Notes: generated by a model from the sequence alone, not told the origin. A stretch of DNA of 64,000 nucleotides from an uncultured Tateyamaria sp. (GCF_947503045.1 NZ_CANNCF010000005.1:173085-237084); one strand, 5' to 3'. Counted from the stretch's first letter, positions 9,142 to 17,935 are shown. Program-made: numbers and translations.

Positions 9142-10106
9142 AGGGTTTTTCGAACCGGTGGAAAGACTTCCCCGATTACATCATCGGTATCACCAAGGAG
9201 ATCTGGGAAGATCGCGGCATCGCGACCCTGCACCACTATTACAGCCCCGAAATTGTTGTGCGCGCGCCCGGGTCGGTGGTCATCGGCAATGAAAAGGTTA
9301 TCGGGGCGACCATGGCGACGCTGGCGGAATTCCCCGACCGGACCCTGCTGGGCGAGGATGTGATCTGGTCGGGCACCCCGGACGAGGGCATGCTGTCCTC
9401 CCACCGCATCCTGTCAACGGCAACGCACACGGCGGATGGCGTCTATGGCAAGGCGTCAGGCAAGAAGCTGCAATACCGCATCATCGCGGACTGCCACGCG
9501 ATCAATGATCAGATCAATGATGAATGGCTGATCCGGGACCAGACGGCCATCGTGAACCAGATCGGCTGGAACGCCAAGGACTACGCCGCCGATCTGATCG
9601 CCCGCGAGGGTGGCCCGGACCGGGCCGTGGCCCCGCTGACCCCCGCCACTGACCAACCCGGCCCCTACAAGGGGCGCGGCAATGACAACGAGTGGGGCGC
9701 GAAATACGCCGATATCCTGACCCGCATCATGGGTGCGGACATGGCGGCGATTCCGGGCGAATTTGATCGCGCGGTGCAATCCGAATATCCCGGTGGAGTG
9801 ACCGGCCACGGCCACGGCCCGGTGGATCGGTTCTGGATGGGTCTGCGGGCCTCTTTTCCGGATGCGACCTTCACCATTGACCACCAGATCGGGCGCGATG
9901 ATGACCTGATGCCGCCGCGGGCCGCAATCCGCTGGGCCTTGCATGGCAAGCATGACGGCTGGGGCTATTTCGGGGCCCCCACGGGGGCCGAAGTCTATGT
10001 GTTGGGGATCAGCCATGCCGAGTTTGGCCCATGGGGCCTGCGTCGCGAATATGCGCTGTTTGACGAGACAGCAATCTGGAAGCAAATCCTGTTGCAGACC
10101 GGATAG
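9138..10106 (+). CDS. SnoaL/NTF2-like protein, two tandem domains (divergent paralogue)
   Basis: A 322-residue protein. I chose ATG 9138 (ATGA overlap with lacI, AAAGGA nine bases upstream) rather than ATG 9129. Two NTF2-like repeats end in parallel motifs, RDQTAIVNQIG (about residue 145) and FDETAIWKQILLQ (C-terminus). It lacks the DFW..NWVMVD signature of the three upstream paralogues, so it forms a separate branch. This is the fourth SnoaL-type gene in 7 kb, giving seven domains in the cluster. Confidence 0.83.
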   Translation: MKGFSNRWKDFPDYIIGITKEIWEDRGIATLHHYYSPEIVVRAPGSVVIGNEKVIGATMATLAEFPDRTLLGEDVIWSGTPDEGMLSSHRILSTATHTADGVYGKASGKKLQYRIIADCHAINDQINDEWLIRDQTAIVNQIGWNAKDYAADLIAREGGPDRAVAPLTPATDQPGPYKGRGNDNEWGAKYADILTRIMGADMAAIPGEFDRAVQSEYPGGVTGHGHGPVDRFWMGLRASFPDATFTIDHQIGRDDDLMPPRAAIRWALHGKHDGWGYFGAPTGAEVYVLGISHAEFGPWGLRREYALFDETAIWKQILLQTG

Positions 10107-10150
10107 GGTCGGATTTTGCATATTTTCCGGAACAATGAAGGGCAGGACTG

Positions 10151-10765
10151 ATGGAGCGATATGACGAGCTGATGTTCACCTCTGCCGTGCAGGCCCTGCA
10201 AGAGGCCGAGGGCATGCGTGAAAAGTATGCCCGCGGTTATGGGCCGCGCACCCGGGCGCTGGGCGCGGATGATATCGCCTTTGTCTCCGGTCGGACGTCG
10301 TTCTACATGGCTTCGGTGTCTGAAACCGGCTGGCCCTATGTCCAGCACAGGGGCGGCCCGGCGGGGTTTCTGAAAGTGCTGGATGACCACACGCTGGCTT
10401 TTGCGGATTACAAGGGCAACAAGCAGCATATCAGCCACGGCAATGTGTTGGGCGATGATCGCGTGTCGCTGTTCCTTATGGATTATCCGCGCAAGGCCCG
10501 GATGAAATTGCAGGGCCACGCTGTGTTCGAGGATGCAAGCGACAACCCGGACCTTGCTGCGCAACTGTCTGTGGACGGGCAGGGGCCGGTCGAGCGGCTG
10601 GTGACGATCCGGCTGGCCGCCTTTGACTGGAACTGCCCGCAATTCATCACCCCCCGCTTTGATGCCGCAGAGATCGCGCAGCTGGTGGGTCCCGAAATGG
10701 ACAAGCTGGGTGCGCGCATCGCCGAACTTGAAGCCGAAAATGCAGCGCTGAAGGGGCAGGGATGA
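10151..10765 (+). CDS. Pyridoxamine 5'-phosphate oxidase-like FMN-binding split-barrel protein
   Basis: A 204-residue protein with a split-barrel flavin fold: SGRTSFYMASVSETGWPYVQ, HRGGPAGF and the NVLGDDRVSLFLMDYPRKAR strand pair. The C-terminal 30 residues form a short predicted coiled coil (RIAELEAENAALK), useful for dimerisation. Family members bind FMN, heme or F420 and reduce or oxidise small molecules. Start at 10151 after GAAGGGCAGGACTG. It is coupled to the following membrane protein by ATGA. Confidence 0.85.
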   Translation: MERYDELMFTSAVQALQEAEGMREKYARGYGPRTRALGADDIAFVSGRTSFYMASVSETGWPYVQHRGGPAGFLKVLDDHTLAFADYKGNKQHISHGNVLGDDRVSLFLMDYPRKARMKLQGHAVFEDASDNPDLAAQLSVDGQGPVERLVTIRLAAFDWNCPQFITPRFDAAEIAQLVGPEMDKLGARIAELEAENAALKGQG

Positions 10766-11298
10766 GCGACATATACCGCGCGGCCGAACGCCTGATGGGG
10801 ATGCAGGATGCCGATTGGCGGCGTCATGCGAACCCGCTGAGCGTCTGGACCCGGTTCAGTTGTCTGCCGCTGCTCGTGCTGGCCATCTGGGCGCGGATCT
10901 GGGTTGGCTGGTGGGCGCTGGCGCTGTTTGTGCTGGCCTGCCTTTGGACATGGATCAACCCGCGCCTGTTTCCGCCGCCGGCGGATTTTGGCAGCTGGGC
11001 ATCGCGCGCGACTTTGGGCGAGCGTGTTTTTCTGGCGCGCGACCGTCACAACATCGCCGCGCACCACATCCGCGCCGCGCACGTGCTGACGGGACTGTCC
11101 GCCCTTGGGGTTGTGCCGCTGGTTTACGGGCTGATCGCGCTTGAGCCCTTTGCCCTGCTTGCAGGCCTTGTTGCCACCATCCTGCCCAAAGTCTGGTTCT
11201 GCGACCGTATGGTCTGGATCCATGCCGAGCTGACCGGAACGACGCCCGGCACCCCCCTTGCCACACCGCTTTTACCACCTGAAAGGACCCCGATATGA
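10762..11298 (+). CDS. DUF6653-like small membrane protein
   Basis: A 178-residue protein with about four hydrophobic segments (two near residues 32-65 and two near 105-145). The N-terminal pattern W.RHANP.SVWTRF and the later W.HAE are characteristic of a family I associate with DUF6653, whose role is unknown. It overlaps both neighbours by ATGA. Being placed between an FMN protein and a bicupin, it may be a membrane accessory of the pathway; this is inference. Confidence 0.7.
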   Translation: MSDIYRAAERLMGMQDADWRRHANPLSVWTRFSCLPLLVLAIWARIWVGWWALALFVLACLWTWINPRLFPPPADFGSWASRATLGERVFLARDRHNIAAHHIRAAHVLTGLSALGVVPLVYGLIALEPFALLAGLVATILPKVWFCDRMVWIHAELTGTTPGTPLATPLLPPERTPI

Positions 11299-12260
11299 CC
11301 CCCGCCGAGATGGAGCCGCGCATCGTGCGTTACGGCGATCTGATGCCTTGCAAGACCGCGTTTATCGACGCGCACACGCCCGGCTCCGATCAAAAGGAGA
11401 ACTTTACCATCATCGGGGGCGGAGTGTCGGAATCGCCTGATCAGCATGTGCATATCGCAATTCCACACGGCTTTAACATCGGGGCGGCAGGTCAACCGCC
11501 CAAATGCCGCAACTCGCTGCACAGCCACCGCACGGCCGAAGTGTTCTTTGTCCTGTCCGGGCGTTGGCGGTTCTTTTGGGGGCGCTGGGGCACGGCGGGC
11601 GAGGTGGTGCTGGAAGAAGGGGACATCATCAACATCCCCACCGGCATTTTCCGGGGGTTCGAGAATATCGGCACCGATTACGGGATGATCATGGCGATCC
11701 TTGGCGGTGACGACGCGGGCGGCGGCGTGATCTGGGCGCCGCAGGTGATCGAAGACGCCGCTGATCATGGGTTGGTGCTGGGCGAAAACGGCAAGCTTTA
11801 TGACAGCAAAAAGGGCCAGAGCCTGCCTGATGGAGTTGCGCCCATGCCGCTGCTGAGCGAGGAGGACCTCAAAACCTATCCCGAAATGACGCCGATGCAG
11901 GTCGTCGGAATGGGTGTGCGCCGCTATTACGACATGATGGCGCTGGGCCAGCATCAGCCCTGCAAGGTGATTGGCGAGACCGGGATCATCCGCGACAAGC
12001 CGGGGTTCGAGGTTGATCTGATCACCCGTGGCAGTGCGACAGACGAGATGCACACGCATGATCGCCCTTCCGTACTGATGCCGATGCGCGGGCATTGGCG
12101 GATCACGTGGGACGGCGGGGCCACGACCCTTGCGCCGGGTGACACGATGAGCATGCCGGAGAATATCCGCCACAGTGCTGTGCCGTCGATGACGGGCGAG
12201 GCGTCGCTTTATCATATCGTGGCGACCGATGATCCTGCCGGACCCACATGGACCGGCTGA
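11295..12260 (+). CDS. Bicupin domain protein
   Basis: A 321-residue protein with two cupin barrels. The first (about 60-150) has HSHRTAEVFFVLSGRW and GDIINIPTG.FRGFENIG. The second (about 235-310) has EMHTHDRPSVLMPMRGHW and GDTMSMPENIRHS. His clusters in both could hold a metal, as in cupin dioxygenases, but signal-type or sugar-acid cupins look similar. ATGA overlap on the 5' side; its end overlaps the next gene by 13 bases. Reaction unknown. Confidence 0.82.
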   Translation: MTPAEMEPRIVRYGDLMPCKTAFIDAHTPGSDQKENFTIIGGGVSESPDQHVHIAIPHGFNIGAAGQPPKCRNSLHSHRTAEVFFVLSGRWRFFWGRWGTAGEVVLEEGDIINIPTGIFRGFENIGTDYGMIMAILGGDDAGGGVIWAPQVIEDAADHGLVLGENGKLYDSKKGQSLPDGVAPMPLLSEEDLKTYPEMTPMQVVGMGVRRYYDMMALGQHQPCKVIGETGIIRDKPGFEVDLITRGSATDEMHTHDRPSVLMPMRGHWRITWDGGATTLAPGDTMSMPENIRHSAVPSMTGEASLYHIVATDDPAGPTWTG

Positions 12261-13264
12261 GCACGGCCATAGCGGCGGCGGTCTGCATCCTTGCGACCGC
12301 CGTTCTGCCCGCCCATGCGGGTTGGGTGGCGCGCACCGCGGATGACGGAGCGCTGTTTTATGGGCTGGCGATTGCGGAAGGGACTGGTTTTGCAGTGCGC
12401 TGCAACGGGCCTTCCCGACAAGGCCTGCCACCCGTCAGCGTCGGCGCCCATGAAGAGGCGCGCACGCAACCCTTTCATCTGATCTTCAGTCTGCGCCCGG
12501 AACTGCTTGCTGTCCCCGAGACGTATTACCAACGCGGCGATGTGGTGGTGTGGTCTGGCGCCACCGGCTACCGACTGCCAGTGACCACGTGGAACGAGTT
12601 GGACGGTGAATGGCAGGCCGAAGTGGCGATGACCGACGCGCTGCCTCTGTCGCTGATGACAGCCAATGACCTGATCGTCGGGGCCGAGGCTGGCCCGCAC
12701 ACGCGCATAACAATCGAAAACATGAACCAGTCCGTGGCCGAGGCGATGGCCTTTTGCGTCGCGGAATACCGCCGCGCGGGTCTGACCGCGCCATCGCCAC
12801 TTGATCAGTACTGGCCGGGGGCCGACAACAGCGTGCTTTATGACGACACCGGACCGGGGTCGCCGGATGCCATGGTCGATTACGCCCGTGCGCATATCTC
12901 CAACGGTTGTTCGGGGGCGGCGCAGATCGAAGAGGGCGCGATCCTTCTGGGCGAGATCGACGGAGACGGGGTTGAAGATGCCGTTTTGAACTGGGGCCGT
13001 GTGACATGCAGCCAGGGCCTCGCCCGTCCGTTTTGCGGAGCGTCGATGTGCAGCGCTGACGTTTACCTCAGCAGTGCCTATGGCCGCCGCGGCGGGCCGT
13101 TTGGTCTGCTGGCACTTGGAGTGGATCTGTTGCCGCTGACCAACGGCCTTCAGGGCGTGTCCGTTGGCGGGTCTTTGTCGATGTGCAATGCGGCAGGGCA
13201 AGGCAGTGGCGGTTGCCGGTTTATCTGGTACTGGAACGGCGCGGACCTTGTTGAATTGAAGTGA
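12248..13264 (+). CDS. Putative secreted protein of unknown function
   Basis: A 338-residue protein beginning with a convincing signal peptide (cleavage likely after AHA, residue 24). It contains several Cys (RCNGP, FCVAEY, NGCSG, VTCSQ, FCGASMCSAD, SMCNA, GGCRF) consistent with disulfides, and a calcium-loop-like segment GEIDGDGVEDAVLNW. No family recognised. The start lies within the cupin gene end. Confidence 0.7.
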   Translation: MDRLSTAIAAAVCILATAVLPAHAGWVARTADDGALFYGLAIAEGTGFAVRCNGPSRQGLPPVSVGAHEEARTQPFHLIFSLRPELLAVPETYYQRGDVVVWSGATGYRLPVTTWNELDGEWQAEVAMTDALPLSLMTANDLIVGAEAGPHTRITIENMNQSVAEAMAFCVAEYRRAGLTAPSPLDQYWPGADNSVLYDDTGPGSPDAMVDYARAHISNGCSGAAQIEEGAILLGEIDGDGVEDAVLNWGRVTCSQGLARPFCGASMCSADVYLSSAYGRRGGPFGLLALGVDLLPLTNGLQGVSVGGSLSMCNAAGQGSGGCRFIWYWNGADLVELK

Positions 13265-13271
13265 CCTGACC

Positions 13272-13898
13272 ATGAGTGACCTCGACCCTCTCGCCGATGA
13301 GACCCGGCGCGTATACGAACGCCACGCCTCGGCCTATGACACCTCGCGCTCGCGGGCGCTGTTCGAGGCGCGGTGGCTGGCCCGTTTTGCGGCAAGCCTG
13401 CCTGCGCAATCGCGCGTTCTGGATCTTGGATGTGGCGCGGGCGAGCCCATTGCACGGTGGTTCATGGCCGAGGGTTTCCGTGTCACGGGCATCGACTATG
13501 CCGAGGCAATGCTGGACATCGCCCGTGCCCGCTGGCCAGGTGGAGACTGGCGGCAGGCCGATATGCGCGTCCTTGATCTGGGTGAGACATTTGACGGCAT
13601 CATCGCATGGAACAGCCTGTTTCACCTGCGCCCCGAAGAACAACGCATCTGCCTTTCCCATCTGGCGTGCCACCTTGCCCCGGGCGGGTCGCTGCTGGTA
13701 ACCGTGGGGCACAAGGCCGGGGAGGTGACAGGCACCGTGGCGGGCGAGACGGTCTATCACGCATCCTTGTCGCCTGCGGGCTATGCGACATGTCTCGAGG
13801 ACAACGGGCTGCGCATGACCGGCTTTCTGGCCGAAGACCCCGAAACGAACGCACATAGCGTGCTGATGGCGCGCAAAGACCACGAGCAGGAGACCTAA
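13272..13898 (+). CDS. Class I SAM-dependent methyltransferase
   Basis: A 208-residue Rossmann methyltransferase with motif I VLDLGCGAGEP near residue 45, the acidic residue in VTGIDYAEAML, and motif IV IIAWNSLFHL. The substrate is not predictable. It sits one base before the MetE-like gene, so methyl transfer chemistry may be shared in this part of the operon. Confidence 0.88.
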   Translation: MSDLDPLADETRRVYERHASAYDTSRSRALFEARWLARFAASLPAQSRVLDLGCGAGEPIARWFMAEGFRVTGIDYAEAMLDIARARWPGGDWRQADMRVLDLGETFDGIIAWNSLFHLRPEEQRICLSHLACHLAPGGSLLVTVGHKAGEVTGTVAGETVYHASLSPAGYATCLEDNGLRMTGFLAEDPETNAHSVLMARKDHEQET

Positions 13899-13899
13899 A

Positions 13900-15024
13900 T
13901 TGACCATTCTCACCACCCATGTCGGCAGCTTGCCACGCACCCAAGAGGTCGTCGATTTCATCTTTGCGCGCGAACGGGGCGAAGACTATGACGCCGCCGC
14001 TTTTGATGCTGCGATGACCAAGGCCGTGGATGAAACGGTGGCCAAACAGGTCGCGGCAGGCGTGGATGTGGTCAGCGATGGCGAGACGTCCAAGATTTCC
14101 TATGCGACTTACGTCAAGGACCGCTATACCGGCTTTTCCGGGGACAGCCCGCGCAATCCGCCCGCCGATCTCAAGCAATTCCCCAGCTTTCTCAAGCGTT
14201 TGGCCGACGATGGCGGAACACCGAAATATGCGCGCCCGATGTGCACAGGCGAGGTCAAAAGCCGCGGTCAGGGCGAGTTGGAAACGGATATCGCCAACCT
14301 CAAGACGGCAATGGCCAAACACGGCGCGACACAGGGTTTCATGAATGCGGCCTCACCGGGCGTGATCTCTCTGTTCCTGCAGAACGACTTTTACCCGACC
14401 CGCGATGCCTACCTTGCCGCCCTCGCCGATGCGATGAAGGCGGAGTACGAGACCATCGTGGGCGCGGGCCTTGATCTGCAACTGGATTGCCCTGACCTCG
14501 CGCTCAGTCGTCACATGTTGTTTTCGGACCTTTCGGATGCCGAGTTCATCAAGATCGCCGATGCCCATGTGGAGGCGCTGAACCATGCCCTGTCGGATGT
14601 GCCTGCCGAAAAGGTGCGCGTGCATATCTGCTGGGGGAATTACGAGGGGCCGCATGTCTGCGATATCGACATGGACACGGTGTTTCCCACCCTGATGTCG
14701 ACCAAGGCGCGCTATGTGCTGTTTGAAACCTCGAACCCGCGCCATGCCCATGAATGGACCGTGTTCCGTGATCGCCGCTCCGAAATTCCGGATGACAAGG
14801 TGTTGGTGCCGGGCGTTGTGGACACCACCACCAACTTTGTCGAGCACCCGCAGGTGGTGGCCCAGCGGATCGAGCGGTTCACCGGCATCGTCGGGGCAGA
14901 CCGGGTGATTGCAGGCAGCGATTGCGGCTTTGGTACGTTTGCTGGTTTTGGCGCGGTTGATCCCGACATCGCCTATGCCAAGCTCAATGCACTCACGACC
15001 GGGGCGGCGCTTGTCAAAACGTAG
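13900..15024 (+). CDS. MetE C-terminal-like zinc methyl/alkyltransferase (methionine synthase II family)
   Basis: A 374-residue protein starting with TTG at 13900 (GAGCAGGAG upstream). It begins TTHVGSLPRTQEVVDF, the hallmark of the stand-alone MetE C-terminal family. Zinc ligands are visible in HICWGNYEG and SDCGFGTF. Relatives include cobalamin-independent methionine synthase-like enzymes and epoxyalkane:coenzyme M transferase, which activate a thiol with zinc and transfer a methyl or alkyl group. Full MetE is about twice as long, so a specialised role is more likely than housekeeping methionine synthesis. Context suggests a demethylation or thiol-conjugation step in catabolism. Confidence 0.85.
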   Translation: MTILTTHVGSLPRTQEVVDFIFARERGEDYDAAAFDAAMTKAVDETVAKQVAAGVDVVSDGETSKISYATYVKDRYTGFSGDSPRNPPADLKQFPSFLKRLADDGGTPKYARPMCTGEVKSRGQGELETDIANLKTAMAKHGATQGFMNAASPGVISLFLQNDFYPTRDAYLAALADAMKAEYETIVGAGLDLQLDCPDLALSRHMLFSDLSDAEFIKIADAHVEALNHALSDVPAEKVRVHICWGNYEGPHVCDIDMDTVFPTLMSTKARYVLFETSNPRHAHEWTVFRDRRSEIPDDKVLVPGVVDTTTNFVEHPQVVAQRIERFTGIVGADRVIAGSDCGFGTFAGFGAVDPDIAYAKLNALTTGAALVKT

Positions 15025-15550
15025 CGTTTTGGCGGTGTTCTGTGTGCTGCCCTGCCTGCCGCTATCTGCTGAGGAGGCTGCCATGGACCTTGCCCCGAAC
15101 TGGGAATATGTCGCCGACACGGTGATGGGCGGCGTGTCGCAGGGCAGTGCCGTGCAGGCAGTCATTGCCGGGCGCACCGCCACGCACCTGACGGGCGCTG
15201 TGTCTCTCGACAACAATGGCGGCTTTGTACAGATCGCCTTTGATCTGGCCGACGGGGGCAAATTCGATGCCAGCGCCTATACCGGCATCGCATTTGACGT
15301 GTTCGGCAATGAGCAGACCTACGATCTGCGGGTGCGCACGGACGCGCTGACCCGCCCTTGGCAATCCTTTCGGGCGGAGTTCAAAGCACCTGCCGCGTGG
15401 ACAACGGTGCGCGTGCCTTTTGCAGACTTGATCCCCCATCGCACGGAGGCCACGTTTGAGCCTGAGAGGTTGCGCCGGATCGGCATCCTGGCGGTAGGGC
15501 GCGAAATGCGGGTGGATCTTGCTGTGGCGTCAGTCTCTTTCTACCGATAA
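15011..15550 (+). CDS. CIA30-domain protein, probably exported
   Basis: The domain core (NWEYVADTVMGGVSQG through the RRIGILAVGREM strand) is typical of CIA30/galactose-binding-like proteins. Two starts compete. TTG at 15011 overlaps the previous gene by 14 bases and gives 179 residues with a good signal peptide (KRSVLAVFCVLPCLPLSA). ATG at 15083 gives 155 cytosolic residues and has a strong GAGGAGG ribosome site. I annotate the longer form because the hydrophobic leader is convincing. Function in bacteria is unknown. Confidence 0.75.
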   Translation: MSKRSVLAVFCVLPCLPLSAEEAAMDLAPNWEYVADTVMGGVSQGSAVQAVIAGRTATHLTGAVSLDNNGGFVQIAFDLADGGKFDASAYTGIAFDVFGNEQTYDLRVRTDALTRPWQSFRAEFKAPAAWTTVRVPFADLIPHRTEATFEPERLRRIGILAVGREMRVDLAVASVSFYR

Positions 15551-15739
15551 GGGATGCCCATCAGGGTGCATCACAACTTGTTGCCCCGGCAGATGCTTAT
15601 CAGCGCGCGCTCCCCCTTTCTTTCTTTCGAGATATGGCGCTAAATACGGAAATTACTTTTTACGGTTGTTATTTTTTGTTCCGAATGACCGACGGCGCCT
15701 GTCTGGGGCGGGGGCCGCGAAATTGGGGGAAGCATTGGA

Positions 15740-16630
15740 ATGAGGGTTGAGCGTGCCATATTGCTGGCGGACGTGTCCGGCAGCACTGCGCTATACCGAT
15801 CCCACGGCGACGAACGCGCCAGCCAGCTGGTGTTTGAATGCGTCGAGGGGATGCAAAAGATCGCCACCATTCACGGCGGTGAATTTGTGCGCTCCAAGGG
15901 CGATGACGTGCTGTGCCTGTTTGAATCGGCTGATTCCGCCATTGCAGCGGCAGGTGACATGATGACCCACGGCGCGCGGGGCGAGGTGTCGCTGCACGCA
16001 GGCTTGCATTGGGGACTGGTGGTTCATCGCGGCACGGAACTGTTCGGCGATGCCATCAACATCGCCGCCCGCCTGTCCAGCCAGGCCAAGGAAAATGAAG
16101 TGCTGATGAGCCGCAGCCTCGTCAACTATGCCAAGAATACCGATCGGGGCGCGCTGCGGTCCTTGGGCGAACACACGTTGCGCGGCATCAACATGCCTAC
16201 CGAGATTTTTGCCCTGATGGCCGGGGGCGATGATGACGGCGAGATGACGAATTTTGCCGCCCAGCCCACCATGTTCCAGGCGCAACGCAAGGAACAAGTC
16301 GCGAGGACTGCCGTGCGCCTGTCGTGGATGAACTGGTCACAGGACATTCATGAGGGCAATCATATCACGGTGGGCCGGTCCTCGGCCTGCGGTCTGGTCG
16401 TGCCCGAGGCCTGGGTGTCGCGCGTACATGCCGCCATTTCGGTGCGCGGCGGCATTGTCGAGTTCAAAGACAGCTCTTCGGCGGGCACAACGCTGGCCAT
16501 CGGTAATGCGCCCGAATTCTACATTTGCCGCCAGACTGTCGCGCTGACGGGAACAGGTTCCATCGCGCTGGGCGGCGTTGCTTCGGGTGATGCTCCGCGC
16601 ATCGCCTACGAAGTGGTGCAGGTCGACTAG
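15740..16630 (+). CDS. Class III adenylate/guanylate cyclase domain fused to an FHA domain
   Basis: A 296-residue protein. The cyclase homology domain spans about residues 1-160, with the first metal Asp in LADVSGSTALY, the second in KGDDVLCLF, and FGDAINIAARL later. The FHA domain lies at about 205-290, with GRSSACGLVVPEAWVSRVHAAI holding the phosphothreonine-binding Arg, Ser and His. It would make a cyclic nucleotide and dock to phosphorylated partners. It is preceded by a 189-base, comparatively AT-rich spacer (15551-15739) that probably holds its promoter, so it is likely its own transcription unit. Its stop codon overlaps the convergent gene. Confidence 0.88.
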   Translation: MRVERAILLADVSGSTALYRSHGDERASQLVFECVEGMQKIATIHGGEFVRSKGDDVLCLFESADSAIAAAGDMMTHGARGEVSLHAGLHWGLVVHRGTELFGDAINIAARLSSQAKENEVLMSRSLVNYAKNTDRGALRSLGEHTLRGINMPTEIFALMAGGDDDGEMTNFAAQPTMFQAQRKEQVARTAVRLSWMNWSQDIHEGNHITVGRSSACGLVVPEAWVSRVHAAISVRGGIVEFKDSSSAGTTLAIGNAPEFYICRQTVALTGTGSIALGGVASGDAPRIAYEVVQVD

Positions 16631-17862
16631 CCCTCGCGCGGCGCAGGCGCGCCGCCTTCGAAATTGTTGCCGTTCTGATAATCACAAGGGTCTTCCTGCA
16701 TCTGCAGATGCAACTCGTCGCCGGTATAGGGATGTGCGCGGGCAAGATCCTCGTCCACTTCGATCCCGAGGCCGGGCGTGTCGGATGGGGTGATGTATCC
16801 GTCTTCGACCCGGATTGTGCCGTTGATCAACCGGTCATGAAACGGCGTCTCGATGCTTTCGCACATCAGGATGTTGGGGATCGAGGCGGCAAGCTGCACA
16901 TTGGCCGCCCACTCGATGGGGCCTGCATAGAGATGTGGGGCCATCTGCGCGTTGTAGGCTTCGGCGATGGCGGCAACCTTTTTCATCTCCCAAATACCGC
17001 CAGCGCGGCCCAATGCCGGTTGCAGGATGCTGGCGGCTCCGCTGCGCAGGATGGGGGCAAATTCGGCCTTGGTGGTCAGTCGCTCGCCCGTGGCGATGGG
17101 GATGCGCACGGCGCGCGCGACCCTTCCCATTTCTTCGACAGCATCCGGCGGAATAGGTTCTTCGAACCAAAGGGGGGAAAAGGGCTCAAGCGCCTGTCCC
17201 AGACGGATCGCGCCCGCCGTGGAGAACTGGCCGTGGGTGCCGAACAGCAGGTCGGCGCGGTCGCCCACGGCGTCGCGGATCGCCTTGCAGAACGCCACCG
17301 ACTGGGAAATGTCGCGCATTCCCGGCATATGCCCGCCGCGCATTGTATAGGGGCCGGCAGGGTCGAACTTGACCGCTGTATAGCCACGATCAACGCAATC
17401 AAGTGCTGCCTCGGCGGCCATTTTGGGCGAGGTCCAGAATTCATCCAGCGGATGATGGGGCAGGGGATAAAGGTAGGTGTAGGCGCGGATGCGGTCATTC
17501 ATCCGCCCACCCAGCAGCGCATGCACCGGACGCCCGCGCGCTTTGCCGAGAATATCCCAACAGGCGATCTCCAGTCCCGAAAACGCGCCCATCACAGTCA
17601 GGTCCGGGCGTTGCGTAAAGCCCGAGGAATAGGCGCGGCGGAACATCAGCTCGATGTTTTCGGGGTTCTCGCCCGCCATGTGGCGGTCAAACACGTCCTC
17701 GATCACAGCGCGCATCGCCTCTGGTCCCACGCTTGTAGCATAGCATTCACCCCAGCCGACAATCCCGTCATCCGATGTCAGTTTGACCAATGTCCAATAC
17801 CGCCCGCCCCAGCCCGGCGCCGGAGGGGCGGTGACAATGATCTCGAGATCCCGAAGCTTCAT
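16627..17862 (-). CDS. Mandelate racemase/enolase-superfamily acid-sugar dehydratase-like protein
   Basis: A 411-residue protein. The start ATG at 17862 follows the hairpin element whose tail supplies GAGAAGAGGGA. The capping domain and barrel are intact. Barrel strand ends show VKFDPAG, WFEEPIPP and TGERL (two Glu metal ligands), and MAPHLYAGP with a likely acid/base His. At the first ligand position, where most family members have Asp, the sequence reads LLFGTHGQF, so Gly-Thr-His replaces Asp-x-His. Members usually dehydrate or epimerise sugar acids. Paired with the upstream zinc alcohol dehydrogenase. Confidence 0.85.
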   Translation of the reverse strand: MKLRDLEIIVTAPPAPGWGGRYWTLVKLTSDDGIVGWGECYATSVGPEAMRAVIEDVFDRHMAGENPENIELMFRRAYSSGFTQRPDLTVMGAFSGLEIACWDILGKARGRPVHALLGGRMNDRIRAYTYLYPLPHHPLDEFWTSPKMAAEAALDCVDRGYTAVKFDPAGPYTMRGGHMPGMRDISQSVAFCKAIRDAVGDRADLLFGTHGQFSTAGAIRLGQALEPFSPLWFEEPIPPDAVEEMGRVARAVRIPIATGERLTTKAEFAPILRSGAASILQPALGRAGGIWEMKKVAAIAEAYNAQMAPHLYAGPIEWAANVQLAASIPNILMCESIETPFHDRLINGTIRVEDGYITPSDTPGLGIEVDEDLARAHPYTGDELHLQMQEDPCDYQNGNNFEGGAPAPREG

Positions 17863-17880
17863 GTGCGCGTCCCTCTTCTC

Positions 17881-17935
17881 TGTTTTTAAAAAATCCCGGG
17901 GGAGTCCCGTCACGGGACGGGGGCAGAGCCCCCCT
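17881..17935 (-). repeat. Intergenic hairpin element, copy 2
   Basis: Read on the minus strand this starts directly at the stop codon of the alcohol dehydrogenase and runs GGGGGC-TCT-GCCCCC, then GTCCCGT-GACGGGAC, then TCCCCCGGGATTTTTT and AAACAGAGAAGA, ending at the ribosome site of the dehydratase gene. It matches copy 1 (5063-5115) over nearly its whole length and has a more complete second hairpin. The same stop-to-ribosome-site placement at two unrelated operons is notable. Confidence 0.8.
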
